Positions 1-8,318 of a stretch of 64,000 nt of DNA are shown here, piece by piece. Origin of the DNA: Leifsonia sp. Root1293. Lineage in GTDB: Bacteria; Actinomycetota; Actinomycetes; Actinomycetales; Microbacteriaceae. The notes beneath the pieces were generated by a model. That model did not search any database and was not told where the DNA came from. It worked only from the letters and a program-made list of their open reading frames with translations. The stretch is taken from NCBI RefSeq assembly GCF_001425325.1, contig NZ_LMEH01000001.1:2262602-2326601 (forward strand). The letters are read 5' to 3'. The translations under genes and the position numbers were made by a program. Numbering within the stretch: the first letter of the stretch is position 1; every line of letters begins with the position of its first letter.

Positions 1-13
1 AGCAGGAGTCCCC

Positions 14-889
14 GTGATCACGTCCCAGGAGATCGCCAGCCAGCCGGCGATCTGGCGCGAAGCCCTCACCCGCATCCCCGAGGCGACAGCGCTTCTCGCC
101 CGACCCGGCGAGCGGGTCCTCGTCATCGGCTGCGGCACCTCGGCCTACGTCGCCGAGTCCTTCGCGGCGCTCCGCGAGGCGGCCGGACTCGGCGAGACCG
201 ATGCCGCCTACGCGTCGGAGCCTCGCGCCTGGCGCCCGTATGACGCCGTCATCGCTCTCACCCGGTCGGGTACGACCACGGAGGTCGCCGACGCCCTGCG
301 GTCCGTGCCGGCCGGCGTACGGACCATCGCCGTCACCGGCGTCGCGGACTCGCCCGTCGCCGACCTCTGCGACGACGTTCTGCTGCTCGACTTCGCCGAC
401 GAGGAGTCGGTCGTCCAGACCCGCTTCCCGACGACCTTCCTCGTGCTCGCCCGGGCCGCCTTCGGCGAGGACGTCTCGGCGCTTCCCGATGAGGCTGCCG
501 CGGTGCTCACGGCCCCGCTGCCCATTGACGTTCCGGCGCTCGGACACTTCGTCTACCTCGGCACCGGCTGGACCTACGGCCTCGCCCAGGAGGCAGCGCT
601 CAAGATCCGCGAGGCCGCCCAGGCCTGGGCGGAGTCCTACCCGCTGCTCGACTACAGGCACGGGCCGCTCGCCGTTGCGGGCGACGGATCACTCGTGTGG
701 ATGCTGGGCCGTAGCGACGACGACCTGGCCGACGACATCCGTCGCACCGGGGCAACCGTGCTCACCTCGACGCACGATCCGCTCATCGAGTTGGCCCAGG
801 CGCAGCGCCTCGCCGTCGCGGTGGCCGAACTGCGCGGACTCAATCCAGACACTCCCCGTCACCTCACCCGTTCCATCGTGCTCGGCTGA
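14..889 (+). CDS. SIS-domain sugar-phosphate isomerase/deaminase (AgaS/GlmS-isomerase-like)
   Basis: A 291-residue protein with two SIS (sugar isomerase) domains. The first starts near residue 30 (VLVIGCGTSAY, then ALTRSGTTTEV, a phosphosugar-binding Ser/Thr loop). The second starts near residue 175 (FVYLGTGWTYGLAQEAALK, then the YRHGP block typical of GlmS- and AgaS-type isomerases). The family isomerises or deaminates ketose/aldose or amino-sugar 6-phosphates in the cytoplasm. The GTG start is chosen because AGGAG lies five bases before it. It is the first gene of a tight operon with an ABC importer and two PfkB kinases, so it probably handles the phosphorylated imported sugar. With a tagatose-6-phosphate-kinase-like gene at the operon end, galactosamine-6-phosphate deaminase/isomerase is plausible; fructoselysine-type chemistry is an alternative. 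Family is sure, substrate inferred. Confidence 0.8.
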   Translation: MITSQEIASQPAIWREALTRIPEATALLARPGERVLVIGCGTSAYVAESFAALREAAGLGETDAAYASEPRAWRPYDAVIALTRSGTTTEVADALRSVPAGVRTIAVTGVADSPVADLCDDVLLLDFADEESVVQTRFPTTFLVLARAAFGEDVSALPDEAAAVLTAPLPIDVPALGHFVYLGTGWTYGLAQEAALKIREAAQAWAESYPLLDYRHGPLAVAGDGSLVWMLGRSDDDLADDIRRTGATVLTSTHDPLIELAQAQRLAVAVAELRGLNPDTPRHLTRSIVLG

Positions 890-929
890 GCGCAGACCCA
901 CCCCTGCAGAGCAGAAAGAGGATTCAACG

Positions 930-2267
930 ATGAATGGCACCTCCCGCAGCACCCCCTTCCTGAAGACATCAGGGGTTCTCAAGGCATCCGGCCTGATACT
1001 CGGTCTCTCGGTGCTCGTCGCACTCACCGGCTGCTCATCACAGCAGGGCGCGACCACGCTGGATGAAGACGCCAAGGTGCAGATCGACATGTGGACCGGC
1101 CAGACCGACGACGCCGAGAAGCTGATCGAGAAGCTGGCCGACGAGTTCGAGCAGGACCACCCGAACGTCACCATCAACGTCTCGCCGGGCGCATCATCCA
1201 CCGAAGACCTGCTCCAGAAGATCTCTGCCGGTTTCGCCGGCGACAAGTACCCGGACATCTCCTACGCCTTCGGCTCGTGGGCGGGCCAGCTCGAGTCCTC
1301 CGGTCGCACCCTCGACATCACCGACCAGGTGAGCGAGCCCGACGTCAAGTGGGACGAGTTCTCGGCATCCGCCCGCGCGACGGCGCAGCCGACGGGCGCC
1401 AAGACCATCGGCTTCCCCGCCATCGCCGACAACCTGTCGCTCATCTACAACAAGACGGTGTTCGATGCCGCCGGCGTCGACTACCCCACGGACAGCTGGA
1501 CCTGGGACGACTTCCGGGCGGCCGCCAAGAAGCTCACCGACGAGGCGAGCAACACCTACGGCTACGCGTACTCGGTCTCCGGCTCCGAGGAGACGACCTG
1601 GCAGTTCTGGCCGCACCTCTGGCAGAACGGCGGCGCCATCCTCAACGAGGACGACACGAAGGCCGAGTTCGCCTCGGATGCCGGCGTCGACGCCCTCACC
1701 TACCTCCGCGACATGGCCGTCGACGACAAGAGCATCTACCTCGACCAGACCGATACGAAGTTCGGCGAACTGTTCGCCAGCGACCGCATCGGCATGATCA
1801 CCTCGGGCCCGTGGCAGCTGTTCGACCTGAAGACGGCGGGCACCCAGTACGGCGTCGTTCCGCTTCCCGGAACCGACGGAGACCAGCAGACGGTGTCCGG
1901 CGCCGACATCTGGGCCCTGTTCGACCACAAGGACAAGAACCGCGAGTACTGGAGCTACGAGTTCATCAAGTGGCTGACGGATGCCGCGCAGGACGAGCGC
2001 TGGAACGTCGAGATCGGCAACCTCCCGCTGCGCAGCTCCGAGATCGACTCGGCGGCCTTCCAGAAGCAGGTCGAGACCTACCCCGGCCTCGACGTGATGG
2101 CGGCCAACATGGTCAACGCCAAGCAGCCGCGGCCGACGATCCCCGGCTACGTCGGGCTCTCCGAGGCCATCGGCGGCGCGATCTCCGATGTGCTCCAGGG
2201 CCAGGGAGAACCGAAGCAGGCGCTCGAAGACGCTGCCGCCCAGGCCGACGACGCCCTCAGCGAGTAG
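930..2267 (+). CDS. Extracellular sugar-binding lipoprotein of an ABC importer
   Basis: A 445-residue family 1 (MalE-like) solute-binding protein. Residues 1-33 form a lipoprotein signal: a hydrophobic stretch (LILGLSVLVALTGC) ending in the lipobox LTGC, so the mature protein is anchored outside the membrane by a diacylglyceryl cysteine. The body has the usual pattern of this family, including VQIDMWTGQ near the start of the mature protein, YNKTVFDAAGV and the tryptophan-rich TWQFWPHLWQNGGA. The ATG start follows AGAAAGAGG and gives a complete signal peptide; the open frame continues upstream but overlaps the SIS gene. It delivers the sugar to the two permeases immediately downstream. No ATPase is encoded here; such importers commonly share an MsmK/UgpC-type ATPase encoded elsewhere. 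Confidence 0.92.
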   Translation: MNGTSRSTPFLKTSGVLKASGLILGLSVLVALTGCSSQQGATTLDEDAKVQIDMWTGQTDDAEKLIEKLADEFEQDHPNVTINVSPGASSTEDLLQKISAGFAGDKYPDISYAFGSWAGQLESSGRTLDITDQVSEPDVKWDEFSASARATAQPTGAKTIGFPAIADNLSLIYNKTVFDAAGVDYPTDSWTWDDFRAAAKKLTDEASNTYGYAYSVSGSEETTWQFWPHLWQNGGAILNEDDTKAEFASDAGVDALTYLRDMAVDDKSIYLDQTDTKFGELFASDRIGMITSGPWQLFDLKTAGTQYGVVPLPGTDGDQQTVSGADIWALFDHKDKNREYWSYEFIKWLTDAAQDERWNVEIGNLPLRSSEIDSAAFQKQVETYPGLDVMAANMVNAKQPRPTIPGYVGLSEAIGGAISDVLQGQGEPKQALEDAAAQADDALSE

Positions 2268-2270
2268 GGA

Positions 2271-3230
2271 GTGAGCGTGCAGGAGGTCGCACGACCGGAG
2301 GTGGTGGCATCCGTTCCGGATGCGGCCGCTCCCAGCCGTCGCGCAGCCCGCCGTCGGCAGGGCCGGAGGGCGATGCTCACGGGATGGGGATTCGTGGCAC
2401 CCGCCACCCTCATCATCCTGGGCCTGTCGATCTTCCCGGCAGCCTGGGCGTTCCTGCTGTCGATGCAGAAGTGGGACGGCTTCAGTGAGGCCACCTTCGT
2501 GGGCGGGGCCAACTACGCCAAGCTCGTCTCCGACGACGAGTTCTGGGGAGCCGTCTGGAACACCATCGGCTACACGGTGCTCTTCGTGCCGGCCTCGGTG
2601 CTGTTCGGGCTGTTCCTCGCGGTGGCCCTCAACCGCAACATCCGCGGCATCGGCTTCTACCGCACGGCGATCTTCGTGCCCTTCGTCGCCTCGGCCGCCG
2701 CCACGGGCATCCTTTCCACCTACCTGTTCAGCCCGCAGTACGGCCTCGTGAACAACGTGCTGCGCACCCTCGGCCTGCCGGAGCAGGGCTGGCTGGAGGA
2801 CCCGGCCCAGGCCATGGTCGTCATCGCGATCATGTCGCTGTGGGGGCAGGCCGCATTCACCACGGTGATCTACCTCGCCGCCCTGCAGGACATCCCGTCC
2901 GAGCTGCTGGAGGCCGCCCGCATCGACGGCGCATCACGGTGGCAGACGTTCTGGCGGGTGGTCTGGCCGCAGCTCGCCCCGGTGACGGTGTTCGTGTCGA
3001 TCTGGCAGACCATCGGCGCCATCCAGCTGTTCGACCTCGTCTACACGACCACCCGCGGCGGGCCGTTGGATGCGACCAAGACCATCGTCTACTTCCTCTA
3101 CGAGAAGGCGTTCAAGAGCCTGCAGTTCGGCTACGGATCGGCCGCCGCCTACGTGTTGTTCGCCGTCACCCTGCTCATCACCATCGGCGTCGTGGTGTAC
3201 TCGCGCCGCCGCAATCTCGAGGCGTTCTGA
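2271..3230 (+). CDS. Sugar ABC transporter permease, MalF/UgpA type
   Basis: A 319-residue integral membrane protein of the binding-protein-dependent transport family with six predicted membrane segments after a charged N-terminus ([11 protein letters not shown]). The cytoplasmic EAA loop, [20 protein letters not shown], is intact near residues 210-229 and is where the shared ATPase docks. The GTG start lies three bases after the stop of the binding protein, and GGGAGTG around the junction supplies the ribosome site. The stop codon overlaps the start of the next permease (ATGA), showing translational coupling. Confidence 0.93.
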   Translation: MSVQEVARPEVVASVPDAAAPSRRAARRRQGRRAMLTGWGFVAPATLIILGLSIFPAAWAFLLSMQKWDGFSEATFVGGANYAKLVSDDEFWGAVWNTIGYTVLFVPASVLFGLFLAVALNRNIRGIGFYRTAIFVPFVASAAATGILSTYLFSPQYGLVNNVLRTLGLPEQGWLEDPAQAMVVIAIMSLWGQAAFTTVIYLAALQDIPSELLEAARIDGASRWQTFWRVVWPQLAPVTVFVSIWQTIGAIQLFDLVYTTTRGGPLDATKTIVYFLYEKAFKSLQFGYGSAAAYVLFAVTLLITIGVVVYSRRRNLEAF

Positions 3231-4117
3231 TGACAACCCTGCTGAACGAAGTCGTCACCTCCTCCGAGCAGGTGGCCGACCACCCCGCACCGCCCCGCCG
3301 ACGCCGGAGGCGCATCAGCGGCTGGCACTTCTTCCTCGCTCCCGTCGCGCTGCTCTTCCTCATCCCGTTCGTGCAGATGCTGCTCGCCTCGCTCTCGCCG
3401 GCGAAGGAACTCGTGACGTTCCCGCCGCCGTTCATCCCGTCGCGGCTCACTCTCGACGGCTACGTCGGCCTCTTCCGCGACACCGACGTCGTGCTGTGGT
3501 TCGGCAACACGCTGCTCGTCTCGCTGGTGGCGATCGTGTCGAACATGATCCTGTGCTCCCTGGCCGGCTACGGTTTCGCTCGCCTCAAGTTCCGCGGCCG
3601 CACCTTCGGGTTCTTCGCCATCGTCGCGACCATCATGATCCCGACCCAGCTGCTCATGATCCCCACGTACATCATGTTCTCGAAGCTCGGTCTGCTCGAC
3701 GGACTGGGCGCGGCGATCGTTCCGTGGCTCGCGACGGCGTTCGGCATCTTCCTCATGCGGCAGTTCTTCCTGTCGCTGCCGGCCGAACTCGAGGAGGCCG
3801 GTCGCATCGACGGCTGCACGCAGTGGCAGGTGTTCTTCCGCATCGTGCTGCCGCTGGCCAAGCCCGCCCTCGCGACACTCGCGATCTTCACCCTGCTCGG
3901 GTCGTGGAACGACCTCGTCTGGCCGCTCATCGCGATCAACAACGACCAGGCGTTCACGCTGCAGCTCGGAATCGCGAACTTCCAGTCGACCAGGCGCACC
4001 CAGTGGGAGCTGCTCATGGCCGGCAACGTCGTGGCCACACTGCCGCTGATCCTGTTCTTCCTGTTCGCCCAGCGCCAGTTCATCCAGACGATGACCTTCT
4101 CGGGACTCAAGGGATGA
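3230..4117 (+). CDS. Sugar ABC transporter permease, MalG/UgpE type
   Basis: A 295-residue inner-membrane permease, the second half of the channel. An arginine-rich N-terminal tail (PPRRRRRRISG) is followed by six hydrophobic segments. The EAA motif EEAGRIDGCTQWQVFFRIVLP is present near residues 187-207. The start overlaps the preceding stop by ATGA and the stop overlaps the next gene in the same way, so expression is coupled throughout the operon. The family works as a MalF/MalG-like heterodimer with the permease before it. Confidence 0.93.
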   Translation: MTTLLNEVVTSSEQVADHPAPPRRRRRRISGWHFFLAPVALLFLIPFVQMLLASLSPAKELVTFPPPFIPSRLTLDGYVGLFRDTDVVLWFGNTLLVSLVAIVSNMILCSLAGYGFARLKFRGRTFGFFAIVATIMIPTQLLMIPTYIMFSKLGLLDGLGAAIVPWLATAFGIFLMRQFFLSLPAELEEAGRIDGCTQWQVFFRIVLPLAKPALATLAIFTLLGSWNDLVWPLIAINNDQAFTLQLGIANFQSTRRTQWELLMAGNVVATLPLILFFLFAQRQFIQTMTFSGLKG

Positions 4118-5067
4118 CGGGCGTGCTCGTCGTCGGCGACGCGAACCCCGACCTCATCCTGACCGGCGACACCGTGCCGCGCTTCGGCCAGGCCGAGCAA
4201 CTGCTCGACGGAGCCGACCTCGTCGTGGGCGGTTCTGCATCGATCGTCGCCTGCGGACTCGCCACGCTCGGGGTCTCCACCGCCCTGATCGCCGCCGTCG
4301 GCGATGACGACTTCGGCCGCTTCATGACGGATCACCTGGCCAGGCTCGGCGTCGACACCAGCGCCATCGTCGTCGATCCCAGCACCCCGACGGGACTGAG
4401 CGTCATCCTGGCGACATCCGGCGACCGTTCCATCCTCACGCTGCCTGGCACCATTCCGACCCTCACGGCCCAGGCCGTGCTCGCCGCCGTCGACCGCCTG
4501 CAACCGCAGCACGTGCACATCGCCTCCTTCTTCCTGCAGCCGATGCTCGCGGCTGGCCTGCCTGCGCTGTTCGCCACGGTGAAAGAGCGCGGCATCACGA
4601 TCTCGCTCGACACCAACTGGGATCCGGCCGAGCGGTGGGCTGGGCTCGACGAGGTGCTGCCGCTCGTCGACGTCTTCCTGCCGAATCGCGAGGAGGTTCT
4701 CGCCATCGCCCGGGTGACGACGGATGCGGCCCCTGATGTCAGCCCTGACACCGCGGCCGCGGCTCTTGCAGCACTCGGCCCCCGCGTCGTCGTGAAGTCG
4801 GGCGCCGACGGTGGAGTATCGGTCGCCGCTGACGGCCGGATCGTTCGCGCCCCGGGGCTGGTGATCGACGTCGTCGACACCACCGGAGCGGGCGACAGCT
4901 TCGACGCCGGCTATCTCGCGGCGCTCGTCGCGGGCGTCGCGTCCGAGGAGGAGCGCGTGCGCTGGGCCGCCGTCGCCGGTTCCCTGTCCACGCGCGGCGC
5001 AGGAGGCACGGGGTTCCAGGCCACCGCCAGCGAGCTCGCCAGCCACCTCGCATCCGCAGCACGATGA
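4114..5067 (+). CDS. PfkB-family carbohydrate kinase (ribokinase-like)
   Basis: A 317-residue kinase of the ribokinase/PfkB fold. It opens with VLVVGDANPDLILTG, has the glycine-rich substrate stretch GGSASIVACGLATLG, and near residue 268 carries the PfkB signature 2, DTTGAGDSFDAGY, whose GAGD forms the anion hole and whose last Asp is the catalytic base. It phosphorylates a sugar with ATP in the cytoplasm. It is joined by ATGA overlaps to the permease before it and the second kinase after it. Having two different PfkB kinases in one transporter operon suggests one acts on the free sugar and the other on a later phosphate intermediate. Exact substrate unknown; an amino-sugar kinase fits the AgaS-like first gene. 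Confidence 0.88.
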   Translation: MTGVLVVGDANPDLILTGDTVPRFGQAEQLLDGADLVVGGSASIVACGLATLGVSTALIAAVGDDDFGRFMTDHLARLGVDTSAIVVDPSTPTGLSVILATSGDRSILTLPGTIPTLTAQAVLAAVDRLQPQHVHIASFFLQPMLAAGLPALFATVKERGITISLDTNWDPAERWAGLDEVLPLVDVFLPNREEVLAIARVTTDAAPDVSPDTAAAALAALGPRVVVKSGADGGVSVAADGRIVRAPGLVIDVVDTTGAGDSFDAGYLAALVAGVASEEERVRWAAVAGSLSTRGAGGTGFQATASELASHLASAAR

Positions 5068-6014
5068 TCCGCACCCTCGGGTTCAGCCCCTCGCTCGACG
5101 TCGTCTACACCGTCGACGCCGTGACCCTGGGCGCCATCCATCGACCGACCCGCGTGCTGCGCACGGCCGGCGGCAAGTCTCTCAACGTCGCCAGGTCCCT
5201 CGTCACCCTGGGCCGCCCGGCTGCGGCGATCGTGCCGCTCGGCGGACGCATCGGCGAGCTCATCGTCGACCTGCTCCAGCCGAGCCCCATCGAGCTGACC
5301 GTCGTGCAGACGACGAGCGAGACCCGCATGTGCGTGACGGCGGCGGATGCGGCATCCGGAACCCTCACCGAGTTCTACGAACGGGCACCGACGCCCGATC
5401 CCGCCGCCGTGACCGAGATCCTCCACCACATCGACGCCGGTGCCGACGGCGACATCCTCGCGATCTCGGGGGCGATCCCCGACGGACTCGACGTCGCAGC
5501 CGTCGTCGCCGCCCTCGCTCGCGCCTCGGCGCGCGGGGTGCGGATCGCGGTCGACGTGCACGGCCCCGCTCTCGGGGCGATCGTCGGCGGGGTGCATCCG
5601 TGGGTCGTCAAGGTCAATCGCAGCGAAGCTGCTCCCCTCACCGGGCTGGCAGAGAGCGCCGACCTCGCGGCGCACGCCGCCCGGCTGCGGGAGGCCGGTG
5701 CCGGCATCGTCGTGCTCACCGACGGAGCCGACGGATCGTTCGCGGCCGATGCCGACGGCTCGGCCTGGAGGGCCACCTCCGCACGCACAGCCGGCGCCTT
5801 CCCCGTGGGCAGCGGCGACGCGTTCTTCGCCGGACTGCTGGCCGAGCTCGACGACGGCTGCGAGGTGCCTCGCGCCCTCCTCACCGCGGCGGCCTGCGGG
5901 GGCGCCAACGCCGACGTCGCCGGCGCCGGAGTCTTCGACCTCGCCACGGTCGAGGAGTGCCGGGCGATGACGCGCGTGGTCGGGGAGTCCGATTCCCGCG
6001 CCGACAACGGATGA
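5064..6014 (+). CDS. Hexose-phosphate kinase of the 1-phosphofructokinase / tagatose-6-phosphate kinase group
   Basis: A 316-residue PfkB-family kinase of the FruK/LacC subgroup. It has the short N-terminus TLGFSPSLDVVY, the GGKSLNVARSLVTLG motif (this subgroup has GGKGxNVA at the same place), and a signature 2 of the form PVGSGDAFFAGLL near residues 247-260. Members phosphorylate fructose-1-phosphate, tagatose-6-phosphate or fructose-6-phosphate to bisphosphates. As the last gene of the operon, coupled by ATGA to the other kinase, it is well placed to make a bisphosphate from the product of the SIS isomerase. No aldolase is found in this window. Family assignment is firm; tagatose-6-phosphate is inferred from context. 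Confidence 0.87.
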   Translation: MIRTLGFSPSLDVVYTVDAVTLGAIHRPTRVLRTAGGKSLNVARSLVTLGRPAAAIVPLGGRIGELIVDLLQPSPIELTVVQTTSETRMCVTAADAASGTLTEFYERAPTPDPAAVTEILHHIDAGADGDILAISGAIPDGLDVAAVVAALARASARGVRIAVDVHGPALGAIVGGVHPWVVKVNRSEAAPLTGLAESADLAAHAARLREAGAGIVVLTDGADGSFAADADGSAWRATSARTAGAFPVGSGDAFFAGLLAELDDGCEVPRALLTAAACGGANADVAGAGVFDLATVEECRAMTRVVGESDSRADNG

Positions 6015-6065
6015 CGCCGCGAGCGCAGGCGACGAGAATACTGTCGACGAAGAAGGGGGTCGCCG

Positions 6066-6524
6066 ATGACCACTGCAGAACAGCCGTCCGAGCACTTCGC
6101 ATTCGATCCGCGGAACGAGGTGCACGCCCGGGCGATCGCCCGGCTGTCTCGGGAGGAGATCGCCTGGATCGGGTCCGTCGGCGGCGACGGAACACCGCAC
6201 GCGGTCCCGGTGTGGTTCCTGTGGCGTGATGGCCGTGTGCTCATCCTGAGCCAGCCGAACACCGCCAAGGTGCGGAACCTCCGGCGCAACGACAAGGCGC
6301 TCGTGCACCTGGAGGCCGGGGACGACGGCGAGCAGCTGCTCGTTCTGCGCGGCACCGCCCGCCTGTCGCCGACTCCGGCCGGCGACTGGATCGCCGAGAT
6401 CGGCCGGGAGTACTCGGAGAAGTACGCCGACGGCCTGGTGCGCGAGAAGCTCACGATGGAGTCGATGGCGGCCAGCTACAGCGTCGTCATCGAGTTCCTC
6501 CCGAAGCGCCTGATCGCCTGGTGA
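6066..6524 (+). CDS. PPOX-class split-barrel flavin/F420-dependent oxidoreductase
   Basis: A 152-residue protein of the pyridoxamine-5'-phosphate-oxidase-like split-barrel superfamily. Recognisable blocks are IAWIGSVGGDGTPHAVPVWFLW, where the small strand-turn-strand binds the flavin phosphate, then VLILSQPNTAKVRNLRRNDKALVHLE. Actinobacterial relatives with this pattern (the TIGR03618/Rv1155 type) use F420 or FMN for redox chemistry. The ATG follows an AGAAGGGGG ribosome site, and a TACTGT box at 6039-6044 could be its -10. It stands alone between the sugar operon and a convergent phosphoesterase, ten bases from the latter's stop. Substrate unknown. Confidence 0.85.
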   Translation: MTTAEQPSEHFAFDPRNEVHARAIARLSREEIAWIGSVGGDGTPHAVPVWFLWRDGRVLILSQPNTAKVRNLRRNDKALVHLEAGDDGEQLLVLRGTARLSPTPAGDWIAEIGREYSEKYADGLVREKLTMESMAASYSVVIEFLPKRLIAW

Positions 6525-6534
6525 CGCGGACCGC

Positions 6535-7047
6535 TCAGCGCTCGACCGGAACGATCTCCACATCGCGCAGCGTGCCGGCATCCGCCACAGCGGTCATGAT
6601 CGTGCACACGGGCTGACGTCGGCGATCCGTCGGGGATCCGGGGTTCAGCAGCCGGATGCCGCCGGGCGTCGTCGAGTCCCACGGGATGTGGCTGTGCCCG
6701 AACACGAGAACGTCGAGCCGCTCGTCGGCGCCGTACCGGGCATCCATCCGCGCCTCTCTGCCCGCCGCGGAGCCGGTCTCGTGCACGACGCCGAAGCGCA
6801 GCCCGTCGATCGCGGCCGTCGCGAACTCGGGCAGCCGCATCCGCAGGTCCGCTCCGTCGTTGTTGCCGTACACGCCGACGAACCGTGCCGACCGCGCCTC
6901 GATGGCGTCGAGGGTGGCAGTGTCGACCCAATCGCCGGCGTGGATCACCACGTCGGCGGCGTCGATCGCCCGCCACACCGCATCGGGCAGCCGGCGCGCG
7001 CGCGTGGGCAGATGCGTGTCCGAGATGAGAAGAAGCCGGGTCACCAT
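6535..7047 (-). CDS. Metallophosphoesterase (YfcE/MJ0936-like)
   Basis: A 170-residue calcineurin-like phosphoesterase. The dimetal motifs are in order: the LLLISDTHLP box at the N-terminus, VVIHAGDW near residue 37, VYGNND near residue 59 (GNHD-type with Asn-Asp), VVHETGS, and the GHSHIPW block near residue 118, followed by LLNPGSPTD. The length and the NPGSPTD ending match the small YfcE/VPS29-like group, cytoplasmic phosphodiesterases with broad activity on test substrates. The gene is monocistronic. A shifted box (GATGAT) sits at the leaderless position six bases before ATG, but it is a poor -10 match. Confidence 0.88.
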   Translation of the reverse strand: MVTRLLLISDTHLPTRARRLPDAVWRAIDAADVVIHAGDWVDTATLDAIEARSARFVGVYGNNDGADLRMRLPEFATAAIDGLRFGVVHETGSAAGREARMDARYGADERLDVLVFGHSHIPWDSTTPGGIRLLNPGSPTDRRRQPVCTIMTAVADAGTLRDVEIVPVER

Positions 7048-7101
7048 GGGTCCATCATCGCGCGGACGGACCCAGGGTGACCCGGCTTCACCGGGATGCG
7101 G

Positions 7102-7554
7102 CTAGTTGACCTCGCCGCGCCAAGCGCCCTCGGCCGTGCCCTGCTTCTCGATGAGCTCCTTGAAATTCTCGAGGTCCTTCTTCACAGCGCGGGAGTCGAA
7201 GCCGAGGGCGGATCCGACCTTCTCAGCCGCGCCGGTGGGCTCCCAGTCGAGCTGCACGGTCACCCGGCTCGTGGTGTCGCTGAGGCGGTGGAAGGTCACG
7301 ACGCCGGCGTGGTTCACGTCACCGTTGATGCTGTTCCAGGCGACCCGCTCATCGGGGTGCTGTTCGGTGATCTCGGTGTCGAACTCGCGGGTCTGGCCGG
7401 CGATGGTCACGGTCCAGTGCGTGTGGGTGTCGTCGGTCTGCGTGATCTCGTCGACGTAGTGCAGGAACTGGGGGAACGATTCGAACTGCGTCCACTGGTT
7501 GTACGAGGTCGTGACGGGAACGTCGACGTCGATCGTTTCGATTACCTGAGCCAT
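7102..7554 (-). CDS. SRPBCC-family protein (polyketide cyclase/coenzyme Q-binding-like)
   Basis: A 150-residue single-domain protein of the START/Bet v1-like SRPBCC superfamily. It has the pattern of the cyclase/dehydrase group: IETIDVDVPVTTSYNQWTQ, FPQFLHYVDEI, then HWTVTIAGQTREFD and VVTFHRL. Such proteins form a hydrophobic cavity; actinobacterial copies like this one are usually of unknown role. The ATG at 7554 starts exactly at the conserved N-terminus; the open frame upstream continues without homologous sequence and was not used. A weak AGAGAG lies about ten bases upstream. No operon partner. Confidence 0.85.
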   Translation of the reverse strand: MAQVIETIDVDVPVTTSYNQWTQFESFPQFLHYVDEITQTDDTHTHWTVTIAGQTREFDTEITEQHPDERVAWNSINGDVNHAGVVTFHRLSDTTSRVTVQLDWEPTGAAEKVGSALGFDSRAVKKDLENFKELIEKQGTAEGAWRGEVN

Positions 7555-7704
7555 GGTGTGCGTCTCTCTTTTCGTAGGTCGTACCTGAAGTCGGTGCGCT
7601 GGGCACCGGATGCCTCCGTCAACGACGGTACGGGCCGGGCCGGTCCGCTCTTTAGGGGTTGACTTCCCAGCCGCCGGAACCCGCCGGCGTGCCACACTCG
7701 TTCC

Positions 7705-8292
7705 ATGCGGAGGATCACCGTGACGAACAACATCTCGCTCGATGGCGTCATGCAGGCGCCGATGTCGCCCGAGGAGGACACCCGCGGCGGCTTCACCCTC
7801 GGCGGGTGGGCCGTCGGCGCCGGAGCCGACCCAGAACTCGGCGCCGAGATGGGCAAGGGCATGGCCGCCAGCGGTGCGATGCTGTTCGGCCACCGCACCT
7901 ACGACAACATGGCGGCGTTCTGGCCGCACCAGACGGATGCGAACCCGTTCACCGAGCACCTGAACCGCACCGAGAAGATCGTCGTCTCGCGCGACCCGTC
8001 GCTGGAGTTCAGCTGGCAGAACTCCACCCTGCTCGCCGGTGAGGCCGTTCAGACCGTCGCCGAGCTGAAGAACACCGAGGGCGGCGACCTGTCCATCCTC
8101 GGCAGTGGTGAGCTCGTGCGAGCCCTCGCATCCGCCGGCCTCATCGACGAGTACGTGCTGATCATCCACCCGGTGCTGCTCGGCAGCGGGCAGCGCATGT
8201 TCGATGGCGTGCGGCAGGACCTCACGCTTCTCTCGAGCATGACGACGGCGACGGGCATCATGCTGGCGCGATACGCGCCCGCTGATCGCTGA
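7705..8292 (+). CDS. Dihydrofolate-reductase-family protein (RibD C-terminal-like, YyaP type)
   Basis: A 195-residue protein of the RibD-C/DHFR-like fold. It begins RRITVTNNISLDGVMQAP, the typical start of this actinobacterial family, contains GHRTYDNMAAFWP and the KIVVSRDP strand, and ends with the nucleotide-binding stretch SILGSGELVRALASAGLIDEY followed by IIHPVLLGSGQRMF. These are probable NADPH-dependent reductases, but they lack an assigned substrate and are not true folate reductases. A CACACT hexamer lies six bases before the ATG, a weaker version of the leaderless -10 seen elsewhere in this window. Confidence 0.86.
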   Translation: MRRITVTNNISLDGVMQAPMSPEEDTRGGFTLGGWAVGAGADPELGAEMGKGMAASGAMLFGHRTYDNMAAFWPHQTDANPFTEHLNRTEKIVVSRDPSLEFSWQNSTLLAGEAVQTVAELKNTEGGDLSILGSGELVRALASAGLIDEYVLIIHPVLLGSGQRMFDGVRQDLTLLSSMTTATGIMLARYAPADR

Positions 8293-8306
8293 AACGCCTC
8301 CGGGTC

Positions 8307-8312
8307 TACGCT
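8307..8312 (+). promoter_or_regulatory. -10 box of a leaderless transcript
   Basis: TACGCT, then exactly six bases, then the ATG of the histidine phosphatase gene at 8319. With the usual 6-7 base distance from -10 to transcription start, the RNA would begin at the start codon. No ribosome-binding site is present. Confidence 0.6.
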
Positions 8313-8318
8313 CGCAGC

